Below the pieces are notes generated by a model that did no database searches, was not told the origin of the DNA, and saw only the letters and a program-made list of their open reading frames with translations. From Picochlorum sp. 'celeri' (Eukaryota; Chlorophyta; Trebouxiophyceae), in contig JAACMV010000030.1 of the NCBI GenBank assembly GCA_010909725.1, positions 744,001 to 808,000 of the forward strand: DNA of 64,000 bases. Reading direction: 5' to 3'. A program made the position numbers and the translations under genes. Of this stretch, positions 31,601 through 40,770 are shown piece by piece (position 1 is the first letter of the stretch; every line of letters begins with the position of its first letter).

Positions 31601-33930
31601 CCTGTGCAATGGCCTCATAAATGAGCTGGCAATATTCTGCTTGTGTCAGAAATCTGTCTTTCATTGTCATCAAAGTTCCCGCAACAATATGGTCTTGAAT
31701 AAGTCCACGAAGAGGTTTCCCGTCGGTTGGGACGAAAAACTGCTGATCTGCGTGAACAATATCCAGACCCTCAGCTCTGCCAAGATGATCCTGTGGAAGG
31801 TGCAGGTTGATCTCGTCTCCGTCAAAATCGGCATTAAAAGTCGAGCAATTCGCATAATGGAATCTAATTGTTCTTTCTGCTCGCATTATTCTAGCTCTGT
31901 GACCCATCATACCAGGCTTATGGAGGGTTGGCTGCCTATTTGTCAACATGAAATCCCCATCTGTCATGGTCCTGTACACCACCTTTCCTCCTCCATATTG
32001 GGCAGCAGCAGGGTTTGAAACAGGACCAGCACCCCCATGAGAAGAAGCCGAAAGAGTTTTTGCGATGGATTCTCGCGACTTCTTATCTTTCCTGAGCATA
32101 ACAACCCTCCCTCGCTCATCTTCTACAGCCAGAGCTCCTGGAATTTTACCTGGACCAGCTATAACGGCTTCCCGTAACCTCTCCAGATTCCACGGAGTAA
32201 CCCTCTCAGGAAACGATAATCTCGATGCAAAATACGGTGGCACTCCTATTTCACCACCGTTCAGGAACACATCAGGTGAAATCACCGACCTGGCAGCAAA
32301 ATTCACGCGCTTTCCCATCATGTTCTTTCTGAAAAGCCCTTCTTTCTTTTCCAACTGCTGACGAATACCATTGACGCCATATGTATCATCAGCTGTCGAT
32401 GAGTCAATGAGAGCGTTCAAAGAATTCTGTAAATTCAGCCACAGTCGCAGAGTTTGTGTTAATCTAGAAGTTTTGTTGGACATCTCTGTATCCTCCTGCT
32501 CCTTGCTCAATCCAATCAGATCAAGATTTGCATTAATGATCTTTACTAGAATAGTATTCTGTGGATGTTCATACACCATATCACCCACGTGATTCACTGG
32601 CCTGAATCTGTTTGGTGCCACAGGTATCGTTTGAATGAAAAACTCCTTGTATCCATCTAGAGATAATGGATCACCCGCAGAAATCCGATTACTATCTGAT
32701 CCTTTCCTAATTTCTCTCCTTGTGATATCCGTGGGGTAAATGTATTTGAGGATATCTATATTTTCCCTCCAGACTCGGCGCATGATTTCCTTTGCCTCTG
32801 TTGGTGTCAGGTATTTTGGCATATCCACTCCAGGCGTTCCAGCCTGTTTTTCTCTTCCATCTGCAAGAGAAGTCTCTTTTATCGGACTATCATCCATTGA
32901 CGTTTCCATCTTGAATTTTGTGTCATCCTTGACATCTTCTTCCTCAGGTGCGGGAGGTGAGTCAACCATTTGAAGGACTGCAGTCTGTGGATGATTACGT
33001 GGATTCATATCACTAAGAAGGTCAACAATAGCAGTCCCCTGTGCCTCGTTCACTTGTCGCTTTTTCGCACTAAGAGGCATTAGAAACAGCTTTGTATGCC
33101 CCTCCCGCTTCAAGGTTGGGGAATGTGCTCCACAATTCTGGCATTTTCCAGAAGGCTGACCTTTGAAAAAATCCCGGACTGTTGTGATCATGGTCTCCAT
33201 CATTTGTGACGTCACCACTCCATCAGATTTTCCCAAGCTCTTGAATGATTTTGTCTCTGTTTGTTGAATATCCGAGTCCTCCGAATCACTTCCCATCAAA
33301 TCCTTCCCACTCTTTTTGGATGCTGAAGATGATCCAATCACCAGACTAAGAGCCTCAACCAAGTTTCCTGATTTTAATAGATCAAATCTAGAGCAGAACC
33401 TTTCCATCTCAATGTCTGACATTCTGAATTTGTAGCAATGCAGACATGCTGATCGCATGATTTTGTATAGTGTCCTGCACAGGAAAAACAACACTTGTTT
33501 TGCTGATGCCACGATTCAGGATACATATAGCCTGACGCACATGAAAACCAACGGATTGTACAGCGGCACTGAGACTTCAATGTGTCCAAAATGGCCAGGA
33601 CACTCAAAGTGATTCAGCCCACAAGTCGAACACTTTTCTTTAGCATCCATCGGCCCAAAGGCGGGATCATATAAACCCCCTTTGACCGCATTCTTCAAGT
33701 TATCAAAAATTATCGGTGATTCCACCTTTTTGACGCTAATTTTCCGAATCTGCGGTCAGGTTGTACACAATAGAAATGTCAGCATGCAAACAGTTTGGTG
33801 AACATAGCACCACAATTGATCCATCAAATATTTCTCAACTCACTTGATCTTCTGAGAAAAATCCAAAGGTAACACCATTGACTTGTGCTGTGGTGATTTC
33901 CTTTGTATGCAATGCATTAGAAAGAGCCAT
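28636..33930 (-). CDS. NRPA1: RNA polymerase I largest subunit (RPA1/A190)
   Basis: Exons 33844-33930, 33541-33749, 31329-33474 and 28636-31257 (introns 94, 66, 71 nt), 1687 residues. It is the catalytic subunit that makes rRNA in the nucleolus. N-terminal zinc site: [19 protein letters not shown], followed across intron 2 by YNPLVFM and [10 protein letters not shown]. Catalytic NADFDGDE at ~645 binds Mg2+. [13 protein letters not shown]-like funnel region and [20 protein letters not shown] (trigger loop) are intact. Pol I rather than II or III because of VPLYNPLVF after the zinc site, the acidic insert before the jaw ([16 protein letters not shown]) and no C-terminal heptad tail. Confidence 0.94.
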
Positions 33931-34159
33931 TGTACCAGAGGCACAACAATGAGTATGCTTTATTTATGCTACTAGTAATTACAACTTCATTTTCCTTTAT
34001 GGTGGCGCACAATGCTGCAAGTATTCCACCATGCTACGCGACGATGGCATCTTGCTTGCTGAGCGCTTTCTTAAATAGAACCCTTTAGATTCGAATTCGT
34101 CAGGTGCTTTCTTGATGCCTTTCCGCCAATCGTGGATGTTGTATTTATCATTTGTCATC

Positions 34160-35757
34160 ATGAAGGACTTTGTTGCTCCTGTCAGCCTAGCTGAACCGAC
34201 GGAGAAGGACAACGTAGACAGCGCTGCACTTGAACGCGTGCGTACTATCTTACCATAAGGAGATGAATGAGGTTTATTTGGATTCTGATGTAATGGTTTT
34301 TTTTGTTGCAGTATCTTCGCGAGGAGGGCTTGTACGAGTCTCGGGAGGAGGCAGAACTACGAGAAGAAGTTTTGGGCAAGTTGGACGACATTGTTGCTGA
34401 ATGGATCAAAGGCGTTGCTGAGAAGCATGGGCAATCTAAAGACGATGCAAATGCTAAAATATTCACGTTTGGGTCGTATCGCCTCGGTGTGCATGGCCCT
34501 GGAGCTGATATTGATACGCTCTGCGTTGGCCCTTCGTATGCGTCCAGAGAGGAGGACTTTTTTGGGACTGAGAAACACACGCTGCAGTCGATTTTAGGAA
34601 GAGAGAACGGGGTGCAAAGTATACGTGCTGTGAAAAATGCTTTTGTGCCCGTTATTGAGTGTGTTTTTCGCGGCATCAGCATTGATTTATTGTATGCCCA
34701 ACTGGCAGTACCTTTTGTTAGAACTGATCTGGATATAGGAGCATCTGCAACCCTCCGACACTGTGATGAGAGGAGTGTTAGATCTTTAAATGGATGTAGA
34801 GTGACTGATACCATCCTTCAAGAAGTTAATAATGTTGATGCATTCAGAGTGACATTAAGGGCTTTGAAACTGTGGGCACAGAGGAGAGGCGTGTATTCTA
34901 ATGTAACAGGGTACTTGGGGGGAGTGAATTGGGCTATTTTGGTGGCATATATTTGTAAACTATATCCCAACGCTGCCCCATCTGTCTTGTTATCAAGGTT
35001 CTTCTGGTTGTTTAGGCAGTGGTCTTGGCCAACTCCCATCATGTTGAGGCCGATAGAGAAGGACAGCACCCTTAATATGCCAGTATGGGATCCACGAGAA
35101 AATCCTAGAGATCGATCTCATCTGATGCCAATTATAACTCCAGCCTATCCTTGCATGAATTCTTCTTATAATGTTTCAGAGAGCACACTCCAAGTGATGA
35201 CTGATGAGTTCAAGAGAGGCCATGAGACGTGTGAAGACATAGTGAAAAACTCAAATTTGGAATGGTCCAAATTATTCGAACCTGCTGTACTCTTCAGTGA
35301 GTATAAGCACTTTTTACAAGTAGAAGTATCGGCAACAAGCAAGGAAGATTTTGAGCTTTGGGAAGGTTGGGTGCACTCTAGAATGCGTTTACTGGTGAAG
35401 AGTGCTGGCCAGGTGATTGATTTGAGGCCCTGGCCTAAAGCATTCAAGAATGAGAATGATGAAAACGACCCTAATAAGTATCGATGTTTCTACTTTTTAG
35501 GACTATCCAAGAAGAGATCCGTCACAAGACATTCATATGACAATGCAATGGTTTTGCCTCAGACTAATGTTGACCTGACACCAGCAGTAAATGAATTCGC
35601 ACACAAAGTAAAAGATTGGCCAGATCGTTCAAAGGGGATGGACATAAGTGTCCAACATATTACATATAAGAAACTCCCAAAGTGGCTGGGCTTGCCTGAG
35701 AAGCGTCAGAAGAAGACAGCGGCAACAACAGGAAAGCGAAAGAAACACACTGATTAA
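34160..35757 (+). CDS. Nuclear poly(A) polymerase
   Basis: Exons 34160-34237 and 34312-35757 (74-nt intron), 507 residues. Canonical PAP order: opening APVSLAEPTEKD, then ALERYLREEGLYES across the intron, nucleotidyltransferase motif FGSYRLGVHGPGADIDTLCV with two catalytic Asp (~90), third Asp in SIDLLYAQL (~149), central domain YLGGVNWAILVAYICKLYP, RNA-binding domain, and a basic C-terminus (KKTAATTGKRKKH) that is a likely nuclear localisation signal. It adds poly(A) tails to pre-mRNA 3' ends. It lacks the long Ser/Thr-rich tail of vertebrate PAPs. Divergent from the polymerase I gene, 229 nt between starts. Confidence 0.95.
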
Positions 35758-35793
35758 TTAACGCAATTTTTTTACAAGGTTCTACTCGCTTTT

Positions 35794-37368
35794 CTAGACG
35801 TGCCATTCATCATCATTATTATTATCCACTAATAATATAATATGCTCTTGTTGTCTGCTACAACACGTGGCAAATTGTAACGCTGACATTCTTCTCCTCC
35901 TCATTCCGGCCAAAATAGTAGCTGCCATCATTTCACATTTTCGAGAAGTCTCCCCATCATCCTTTCTTTTCCTTTGGACTGCGCCATGATCACTCTCTTG
36001 TACCGGACTTGGAGTCTCTACCTGCCTGTCCCTTCTATTTGAACTTGGTCCTGTGGTACCGAGCTGGGATGGCCATGCATGTCCTGATGGGCTTGTACCA
36101 GATGCGTTCTGAGCTTTGCACAGGGTCTTCAAGTCTCTCGTAAGACTATCATGTGTGACATCCACTGGCATAGTGATGTTGATATCGCTCACAAGTCCCA
36201 GAGCATGGGCTTTGTATAGGATGGAAGAGCACAAGCGGACAAGGCGGCACAGTTCGTCCTGCTGGTGTCCAGTACCGATCTGGCGGGACGCATCCAAAGC
36301 ATCAGGATGTTTTGGTTGTCCATTGAATCCTGGAAGAGAATCTTCGGTAGGAATTTCTCGACATGGCAAGATGGAGTCAGGGGACGTATCAAGAGCACCC
36401 CCATCAAGGGCATTCTGCTCTGATGTGACGCCACTACCATCTCGTCCTGATACCATTTTTTGTCGCACCGGAGAACGCGGAGAAATATCATCATCCTGTA
36501 GGCCATCAAATTTTAATGGCGAACCTTGGAGTAGATCCCCTTCGCAAGACTGTGGCAAAGGCTCATTGAAGCCTTGTGCTAATGTGTCACCATCTGCCCC
36601 ACTTCTTGGCTGCACAGCGCGCGCAGCAACACGCCCTACGTTGTCATTATCTGATGATCTTTGGCGCTTACCATTGCCACTCGATGGCGATGGGTACTCT
36701 CGAGGACTGATAGCCCTTTCCTGGCGCTCAGATGAAGTAGATGTCAGAATAGATGCATTCATCAGCGAGATCTGCGATTCCCTAAGTTTAACGGCATCCT
36801 CCCCCTTGATTTTCCTGGAGAGACTTCTGTTCGTCGAGCTTAACAGCGCCTTCCAGTTCTGATTCCGTGCGAGATCACTATGGCTACCATTGCACCGGAT
36901 ATATGTACAAAGAAGGACACGGATGCATACTGCTGCAGTTCGTGTCAAATCTCCGAATCTATTCAGCTGCATTGACGCCTCAAAAACCATGGAGAGCTCC
37001 GTTTTGGCTTCTGTAACTATGGAGGAGGATTTCTCCAATGAAGGTTTGAAATCATCAGTCGACACTATAAAAAACCTATGTGATGTGCTGCTTCCTTTAC
37101 TGTCTTCTGGATAGACGATAAGATTTGCATCACCCATGAGACATTTCACTATTCTTTTGAATTGTCTATATACACTTTCTGCTGAAAATTCTTCGGGAAA
37201 AATGATTTCACAGTGGACAAATGGCAGTTGTCCACCTTCCAGAAGACTGAACCTGTTGCAGGTGTGATGAAGTCCACATCGAACCTCGATCGTTCTATTC
37301 GTCTCATAATAAATCTCATGGAGTTTGGTTCTGAGACCTTCCTGGAATTCATCGCTAAAGTAGGCCAT
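35794..37368 (-). CDS. Unrecognised tandem-duplicated protein, paralogue A
   Basis: Single exon, 524 residues from the ATG at 37368. I do not recognise the family. Visible parts: a folded-looking N-terminal half (~1-165) with RCGLHHTCNRFSL, VHCEIIFPEEFS and VKCLMGDANLIVYPED; a Ser/Arg/Gly-rich middle with a possible nuclear signal (NGKRQRSSD); a segment highly similar to paralogue B (DDDISPRSPVRQKMVSG to DALDASRQIGTG..DELCRLVRLCSS); and a basic C-terminus (GMRRRRMS). Against paralogue B the N-terminal half is much less alike than the middle. No signal peptide or membrane segment. The stop codon is 36 nt from that of poly(A) polymerase. Confidence 0.75.
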   Translation of the reverse strand: MAYFSDEFQEGLRTKLHEIYYETNRTIEVRCGLHHTCNRFSLLEGGQLPFVHCEIIFPEEFSAESVYRQFKRIVKCLMGDANLIVYPEDSKGSSTSHRFFIVSTDDFKPSLEKSSSIVTEAKTELSMVFEASMQLNRFGDLTRTAAVCIRVLLCTYIRCNGSHSDLARNQNWKALLSSTNRSLSRKIKGEDAVKLRESQISLMNASILTSTSSERQERAISPREYPSPSSGNGKRQRSSDNDNVGRVAARAVQPRSGADGDTLAQGFNEPLPQSCEGDLLQGSPLKFDGLQDDDISPRSPVRQKMVSGRDGSGVTSEQNALDGGALDTSPDSILPCREIPTEDSLPGFNGQPKHPDALDASRQIGTGHQQDELCRLVRLCSSILYKAHALGLVSDINITMPVDVTHDSLTRDLKTLCKAQNASGTSPSGHAWPSQLGTTGPSSNRRDRQVETPSPVQESDHGAVQRKRKDDGETSRKCEMMAATILAGMRRRRMSALQFATCCSRQQEHIILLVDNNNDDEWHV

Positions 37369-37975
37369 TGTACGTTCGTTTGGCAAAGAAAGAGAAAAAG
37401 AAAGCAAGAAAAAACCCGAAAAGCACTCTATGCTATATCACCGTTGCCTCTGCATATCGGAAATAGTAAGATGTCTATCAATGGTTGTGAATTGGATAGA
37501 ACAAGCCGCGACAAAGTGTTTGTGACAGAATTGTTGATTCGAGCTGATCGAGTAGTAGATGTCGCTCGCAGCGGTTGAAACCGTTTCGAGCGGTGATCAG
37601 CTTGCAAACATGGGTTCAACACACATATATACATCAATATTTCATATCTATGTGATACGAATCACATGTGACAGCACGTACAAGAGTTTCGGTTCGAAGT
37701 TGACTTTGCGTTCGACTACTCTCAGCACTTGAGAAGAAAGACAGTCGGTACCTAAACAGAGAATAATTACTACTCCTGTTGGATATATAATATGAATTGG
37801 AGGGCTATTACATGCTGCAGTGCCTCATGATGGCGGAGTTTTGCGGATTGATTCTCGAATCGTGTGTCCTTCAAAGCGCGGGTAAATTCAAATCTTGGGA
37901 TTCGATTGACAGCCCCTGTCAAAGGCTCTATCCGAAGGGATCGTGGGAAACCCTTCCCTGAGATGGATGCAGAAA
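37369..37975 (-). repeat. 5' flank of paralogue A, near-identical to the flank of paralogue B
   Basis: Upstream of the start codon, about 430 nt correspond position by position to the flank of paralogue B at a constant offset of 1960 nt, with only a few substitutions and one 4-nt length difference; more diverged similarity continues to ~37970. The match stops abruptly at codon 2-3 of the genes. The flank includes a purine-rich leader (agagaaaaagaaagc) and two inverted repeats. It contains an identical 69-codon open frame in both copies, which is expected from the DNA identity and is not counted as a gene. Confidence 0.88.
37563..37667. promoter_or_regulatory. Two inverted repeats upstream of paralogue A
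   Basis: Repeat 1 (37563-37592): arms CGCTCG and CGAGCG enclose a second pair CGGTT/AACCG. Repeat 2 (37650-37667): ATGTGAT, 4-nt spacer ACGA, ATCACAT, a perfect 7-bp dyad. They lie ~195-300 nt before the start codon and recur at the same distances before paralogue B. They look like binding sites for dimeric proteins or, for repeat 1, an RNA hairpin if transcribed. Confidence 0.55.
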
Positions 37976-38089
37976 TGTATAGAACAGGCAGGTGGTGCAA
38001 GAAAGATAAAAGTAAAAGGATAGTTAATTGATGCTTTGTTGCTCTTGTTGTCTGCAACAACACGTGGCAAATTGTAACGCTTTCCTTGC

Positions 38090-39328
38090 TTATGATTCCG
38101 ACACTCTTCTCCTCCTCATTCCTGCCAAAGTAGAAACTGCCGTCATTTCATCATTCTTTTTCTCGCACACGGCCTTCAAGTCTTTTTTGAGACTTTCATG
38201 TGTAATATGCACCAACATGGCGCGCTTATCAATACTCAAAAGTCCCAGAGCATGGGCTTGTAAGAGCATGGAAGAGCATGTGCGGACAAGGCGGCACAGT
38301 TTGTCCTGTGGGTGTCCAGTACTGATCTGGCGGGACGCATCCAAAGCATCAGGACGTCTTGGTAAGATACCATTGAATCCTGGAAGAGACTCTGCGGCAG
38401 GAGTTCCTTGACATGTTGGCTGCGGCAAGACAGAGTCAGGGGACGTATCAAAAGCACCCTCATCAGAGGCATTCTGCTCTGATGTGTCGCCACTGCCATC
38501 TCCTCCTGGTACCATTTTTGGTCGCACCAGAGAGCGTGGAGAAACATCATCATCCTGCTGTAGGCCATCATTCCGTTGCCTCTTAGAAGTACCTCTCGAT
38601 GCTGATGCATCTTGTCGTGGATCAAATGAGAGTCTTGGATTGGTACCCGTTTCCAGGCGCCCATCTGAAGTAGAAATTGCTTCACCTGCCTTCATCAGAG
38701 TTCTCTGTGCCTCCCTTATCGTTTGTTTGTCTCCTTTCAAGTCCTTTCTCAAGAAATTCTTCACCTCCTGATACAGACACTTCCAGTTTTGATTCTCTTG
38801 AAGAACCACGTATCTACAGGTGCACATCATGTGAACACATAGTTTGAGACGGATGCTAGTGCGTGCTATGGACGTCAGTTCTCCAGCACGAGTCCCCTGC
38901 ATACATGCCTCGCACACTACTGAGAGTGCTTGTTGGGCTTCTTCGTCATCGGCGAGGAGTTCCTCCAGTGAAGATTTGAGATCCATGGGCAACACGTTAA
39001 AAAATGAGTGCGTTGTGCCAACCACCTTGCATGGGTAGACAATATGTTCGGTACGACCCATAAGTCTTTTCAGTATAAGTTTGACCCTCATATCGACAAC
39101 ATCCTTTGAGACCTTCGTGGGAAAGTCTATTTCAAAATGGTGATATGGCCGGTTTTCATCCTCCTGAAGACTAAACTTGTCCCTGATGTGGTGAGATCCA
39201 CATCGGATGTTAATCCCATTCTCTTGACTCTCCCGATAAAATACTTGATGCAGTTCACTTTTCATCGTTTCCTGTGATTCTTCACAGCAGGTGCCATTGA
39301 GGGCAGCAAGTCTTCCGATGCTGGCCAT
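38090..39328 (-). CDS. Unrecognised tandem-duplicated protein, paralogue B
   Basis: Single exon, 412 residues from the ATG at 39328. Same layout as paralogue A: N-terminal half (RCGSHHIRDKFSLQED, LKRLMGRTEHIVYPC, SVVCEACMQGTRAGELTS), a shorter basic middle (SRGTSKRQRND), the strongly conserved segment (DDDVSPRSLVRPKMVPG to DALDASRQISTGHPQDKLCR), and GMRRRRVSES at the end. Relative to A the middle is ~110 residues shorter and the last ~20 residues are lost, because the homologous 3' sequence continues after the stop in another frame. Function unknown. Confidence 0.75.
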   Translation of the reverse strand: MASIGRLAALNGTCCEESQETMKSELHQVFYRESQENGINIRCGSHHIRDKFSLQEDENRPYHHFEIDFPTKVSKDVVDMRVKLILKRLMGRTEHIVYPCKVVGTTHSFFNVLPMDLKSSLEELLADDEEAQQALSVVCEACMQGTRAGELTSIARTSIRLKLCVHMMCTCRYVVLQENQNWKCLYQEVKNFLRKDLKGDKQTIREAQRTLMKAGEAISTSDGRLETGTNPRLSFDPRQDASASRGTSKRQRNDGLQQDDDVSPRSLVRPKMVPGGDGSGDTSEQNASDEGAFDTSPDSVLPQPTCQGTPAAESLPGFNGILPRRPDALDASRQISTGHPQDKLCRLVRTCSSMLLQAHALGLLSIDKRAMLVHITHESLKKDLKAVCEKKNDEMTAVSTLAGMRRRRVSES

Positions 39329-39928
39329 GGTTCGTTCGTTTGGCAAAGAAAGAGAAAAAGAAAGCAAGAAAAAACCCGAAAAGCACTCTATGCTATATCA
39401 CCGTTGCCTCTGCATATCGGAAATAGTAAGATGTCTATCAATGGTTGTGAATTGGATAGAACAAGCCGCGACAAAGTGTTTGTGACAGAATTGTTGATTC
39501 GAGCTGATCGAGTAGTAGATGTCGCTCGCAGCGGTTGAAACCGTTTCGAGCGGTGATCAGCTTGCAAACATGGGTTCAACACACATATATACATCAATAT
39601 TTCATATCTATGTGATACGAATCACATATGACAGGACGTACAAGAGTTTCGGTTCGAAGTTGACTTTGCGTTCGACTACTCTCAGCACTTGAGAAGAAGA
39701 AAAGACAGTCGGTACCTAAACAGAGAATAATTACTACTCCTGTTGGATATATAATATGAATTGGAGGGCAATTACATGCTGCAGTGCCTCATGATGGCGG
39801 AGTTTTGCTGATTAGTGTGTCCTTCAAAGCGCGGGTAAATTCAAAATCCTAGGATTCCGTTGACATGCCCTGTCAAAGGCTCTTTTGAAGGGATCGTGGG
39901 AAACCCTTCCCCGAGATGGTAAATGTAT
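39329..39928 (-). repeat. 5' flank of paralogue B, near-identical to the flank of paralogue A
   Basis: Counterpart of 37369-37975. Differences seen by eye in the first ~430 nt are a few substitutions (for example CACATATGACAGG versus CACATGTGACAGC) and an extra AAGA within GAGAAGAAGAAAAGAC. Similarity weakens beyond ~39780 and ends at ~39928 after AAACCCTTCCCCGAGATGG. This marks the outer end of the duplicated unit. Confidence 0.88.
39523..39628. promoter_or_regulatory. Two inverted repeats upstream of paralogue B
   Basis: Repeat 1 (39523-39552) is identical to that of paralogue A. Repeat 2 (39609-39628) is TATGTGAT, spacer ACGA, ATCACATA: here the dyad is 8 bp per arm because one of the few substitutions between the flanks extends the symmetry. 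Confidence 0.55.
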
Positions 39929-40053
39929 CCCATCAAAAGGAACGTTTGACCGGACATAGAAGATATGTTAGGAGATGTGAGACTCTCTTGGTCAAAATCG
40001 ACTTGTGGTGTGATTACAGATGAATATAAACGTATAGAAGAAGACAATGATGC

Positions 40054-40058
40054 AAAAA
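40054..40058 (-). terminator. Pol III T5 terminator of the permuted tRNA
   Basis: Five T on the minus strand, 5 nt after the end of the 5' half. Its position after the 5' half, not after the 3' half, shows the transcription unit is the permuted order. Confidence 0.75.
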
Positions 40059-40063
40059 CAGGT

Positions 40064-40166
40064 TGCAAAGCAGATACTCTAACCACTGAGCCACAGCCCC
40101 TTTGACCGGACGATACATCGTCAGCCGCACTGGAGCTGGGAGGAATCGAACCCCCGACCCTCTGCA
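40064..40166 (-). tRNA. trnA-UGC: Permuted tRNA-Ala (anticodon UGC): 3' half before 5' half
   Basis: On the minus strand the 3' half comes first (40166 down to 40131), then a 30-nt intervening sequence (40130-40101), then the 5' half (40100-40064). Joined end to start through the anticodon loop (positions 37/38) they give a 73-nt tRNA with every stem closed: acceptor GGGGCTG/CAGCTCC (7 bp, including the G3-U70 pair that marks alanine tRNAs), D stem GCTC/GAGT, anticodon stem TCTGC/GCAGA, T stem GGGGG/CCTCC, loop TTTGCAT, discriminator A73. The A box TGGCTCAGTGG and B box GGTTCGATTCC are consensus but in reversed order. A TATA-like ATATAC lies just upstream and a T5 run just downstream. Maturation would require a circular intermediate cut by tRNA splicing endonuclease and RNase P/Z, as shown for such genes in Cyanidioschyzon. 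Confidence 0.93.
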
Positions 40167-40236
40167 TGTTTGTAGACTACATATACCGAATTTTTTCCAA
40201 TATCTGAACTGTGTTTTACCAACACGCGGGACAGCG

Positions 40237-40609
40237 TTTTTTTTTTTTTTTTTTTTTGAGCCGTGTTTTCTGCACGCCAAGGCCCTGGACAGCGGATCCG
40301 ACCGCCCCTTGGTGTGCTGAAGAAGCAAGAGAGTGAGAAAATCTGGGCCGACACAAAGTTGCTGCTTGCGTGGGCGGCCTCCTCGTGAGGGAACCCGGCT
40401 GCCTGTGCGACTGAGGAAGCTTGGGGTGTCAATGAGAAGCGCCCACGTTGCAAGTGGTTCCTTCCTGGTGGCCCGTGCCTGTCAGGAGACAGAGCAGTGA
40501 CCGCCAGCTGGGTGTCCAGATACCATTCCAGGCATGTGAGGATTGCACTCACTAAAAACTCACTCCCACACCTCGGGATGGGATCACCCAACCCCTTGGC
40601 GTCGACTGG
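40237..40609 (-). mobile_element. SINE-like poly(A)-tailed element, copy 1
   Basis: On the minus strand the element ends in 21 A (40237-40257). Adjacent ~135 nt (40258-40392) are shared with copy 2, including an imperfect hairpin GCACACCAAGG/CCTTGGCGTGC (40272-40317) and TTTTCTCACTCTCTTGCTTC. The remaining part (40393-40609) has no counterpart in copy 2 and may be the 5' region of a fuller copy. GC-rich against its surroundings. No reading frame that looks like protein; no target-site duplication identified with confidence. The tail sits 70 nt upstream of the permuted tRNA. Confidence 0.7.
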
Positions 40610-40770
40610 TTTTTTTTTTTTTTGAGTCGTGTTTTCTGCACGCCAAGGCCCTGGAACAGCGGTTCAAACGGCCCCTTGGTGTGCTGAAGAAGCAAGAGAG
40701 TGAGAAAATCTGGTCACACCAGAAAGTTGCTGTTTGCGTGGGCGGCCTTCTCGGGAGGAATGTTGCCCTG
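40610..40770 (-). mobile_element. SINE-like poly(A)-tailed element, copy 2
   Basis: Same orientation as copy 1. Fourteen A at the 3' end (40610-40623), then the shared region with the same hairpin (40638-40684; the stem arms are kept while the loop differs: ACAGCGG..CGACCGC versus ACAGCGG..CAAACGG). Similarity to copy 1 fades at ~40760, suggesting 5' truncation or divergence. Confidence 0.7.

Noticed and set aside
33997..34212. 71-codon minus-strand open frame overlapping the first exon of poly(A) polymerase
   Set aside because: It lies in the shared promoter of two well-supported genes, is antisense to a confirmed exon, has no recognised domain, and would leave no room for the polymerase I promoter.
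36116..36862. 248-codon plus-strand frame antisense to paralogue A (and a similar one at 38484)
   Set aside because: Antisense to a longer frame that keeps protein similarity between paralogues; the antisense frames are interrupted differently in the two copies.
37428..37637. 69-codon minus-strand frame identical at 39388-39597
   Set aside because: Identity is explained by the near-identical duplicated flank; no evidence of selection at protein level, no splice link to the downstream genes.
37683..37700. GGTTCGAAGTT resembling a tRNA T-loop in the duplicated flanks
   Set aside because: Flanking bases do not pair as a T stem and no matching D arm or acceptor strand lies within 150 nt in either order.
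40360..40520. Resemblance of TGTCAGGAGACAGAGCAG to SRP RNA helix 8
   Set aside because: The GNAR tetraloop and the 5' internal-loop bases are missing and no Alu domain is visible; treated as part of the SINE-like copy 1.
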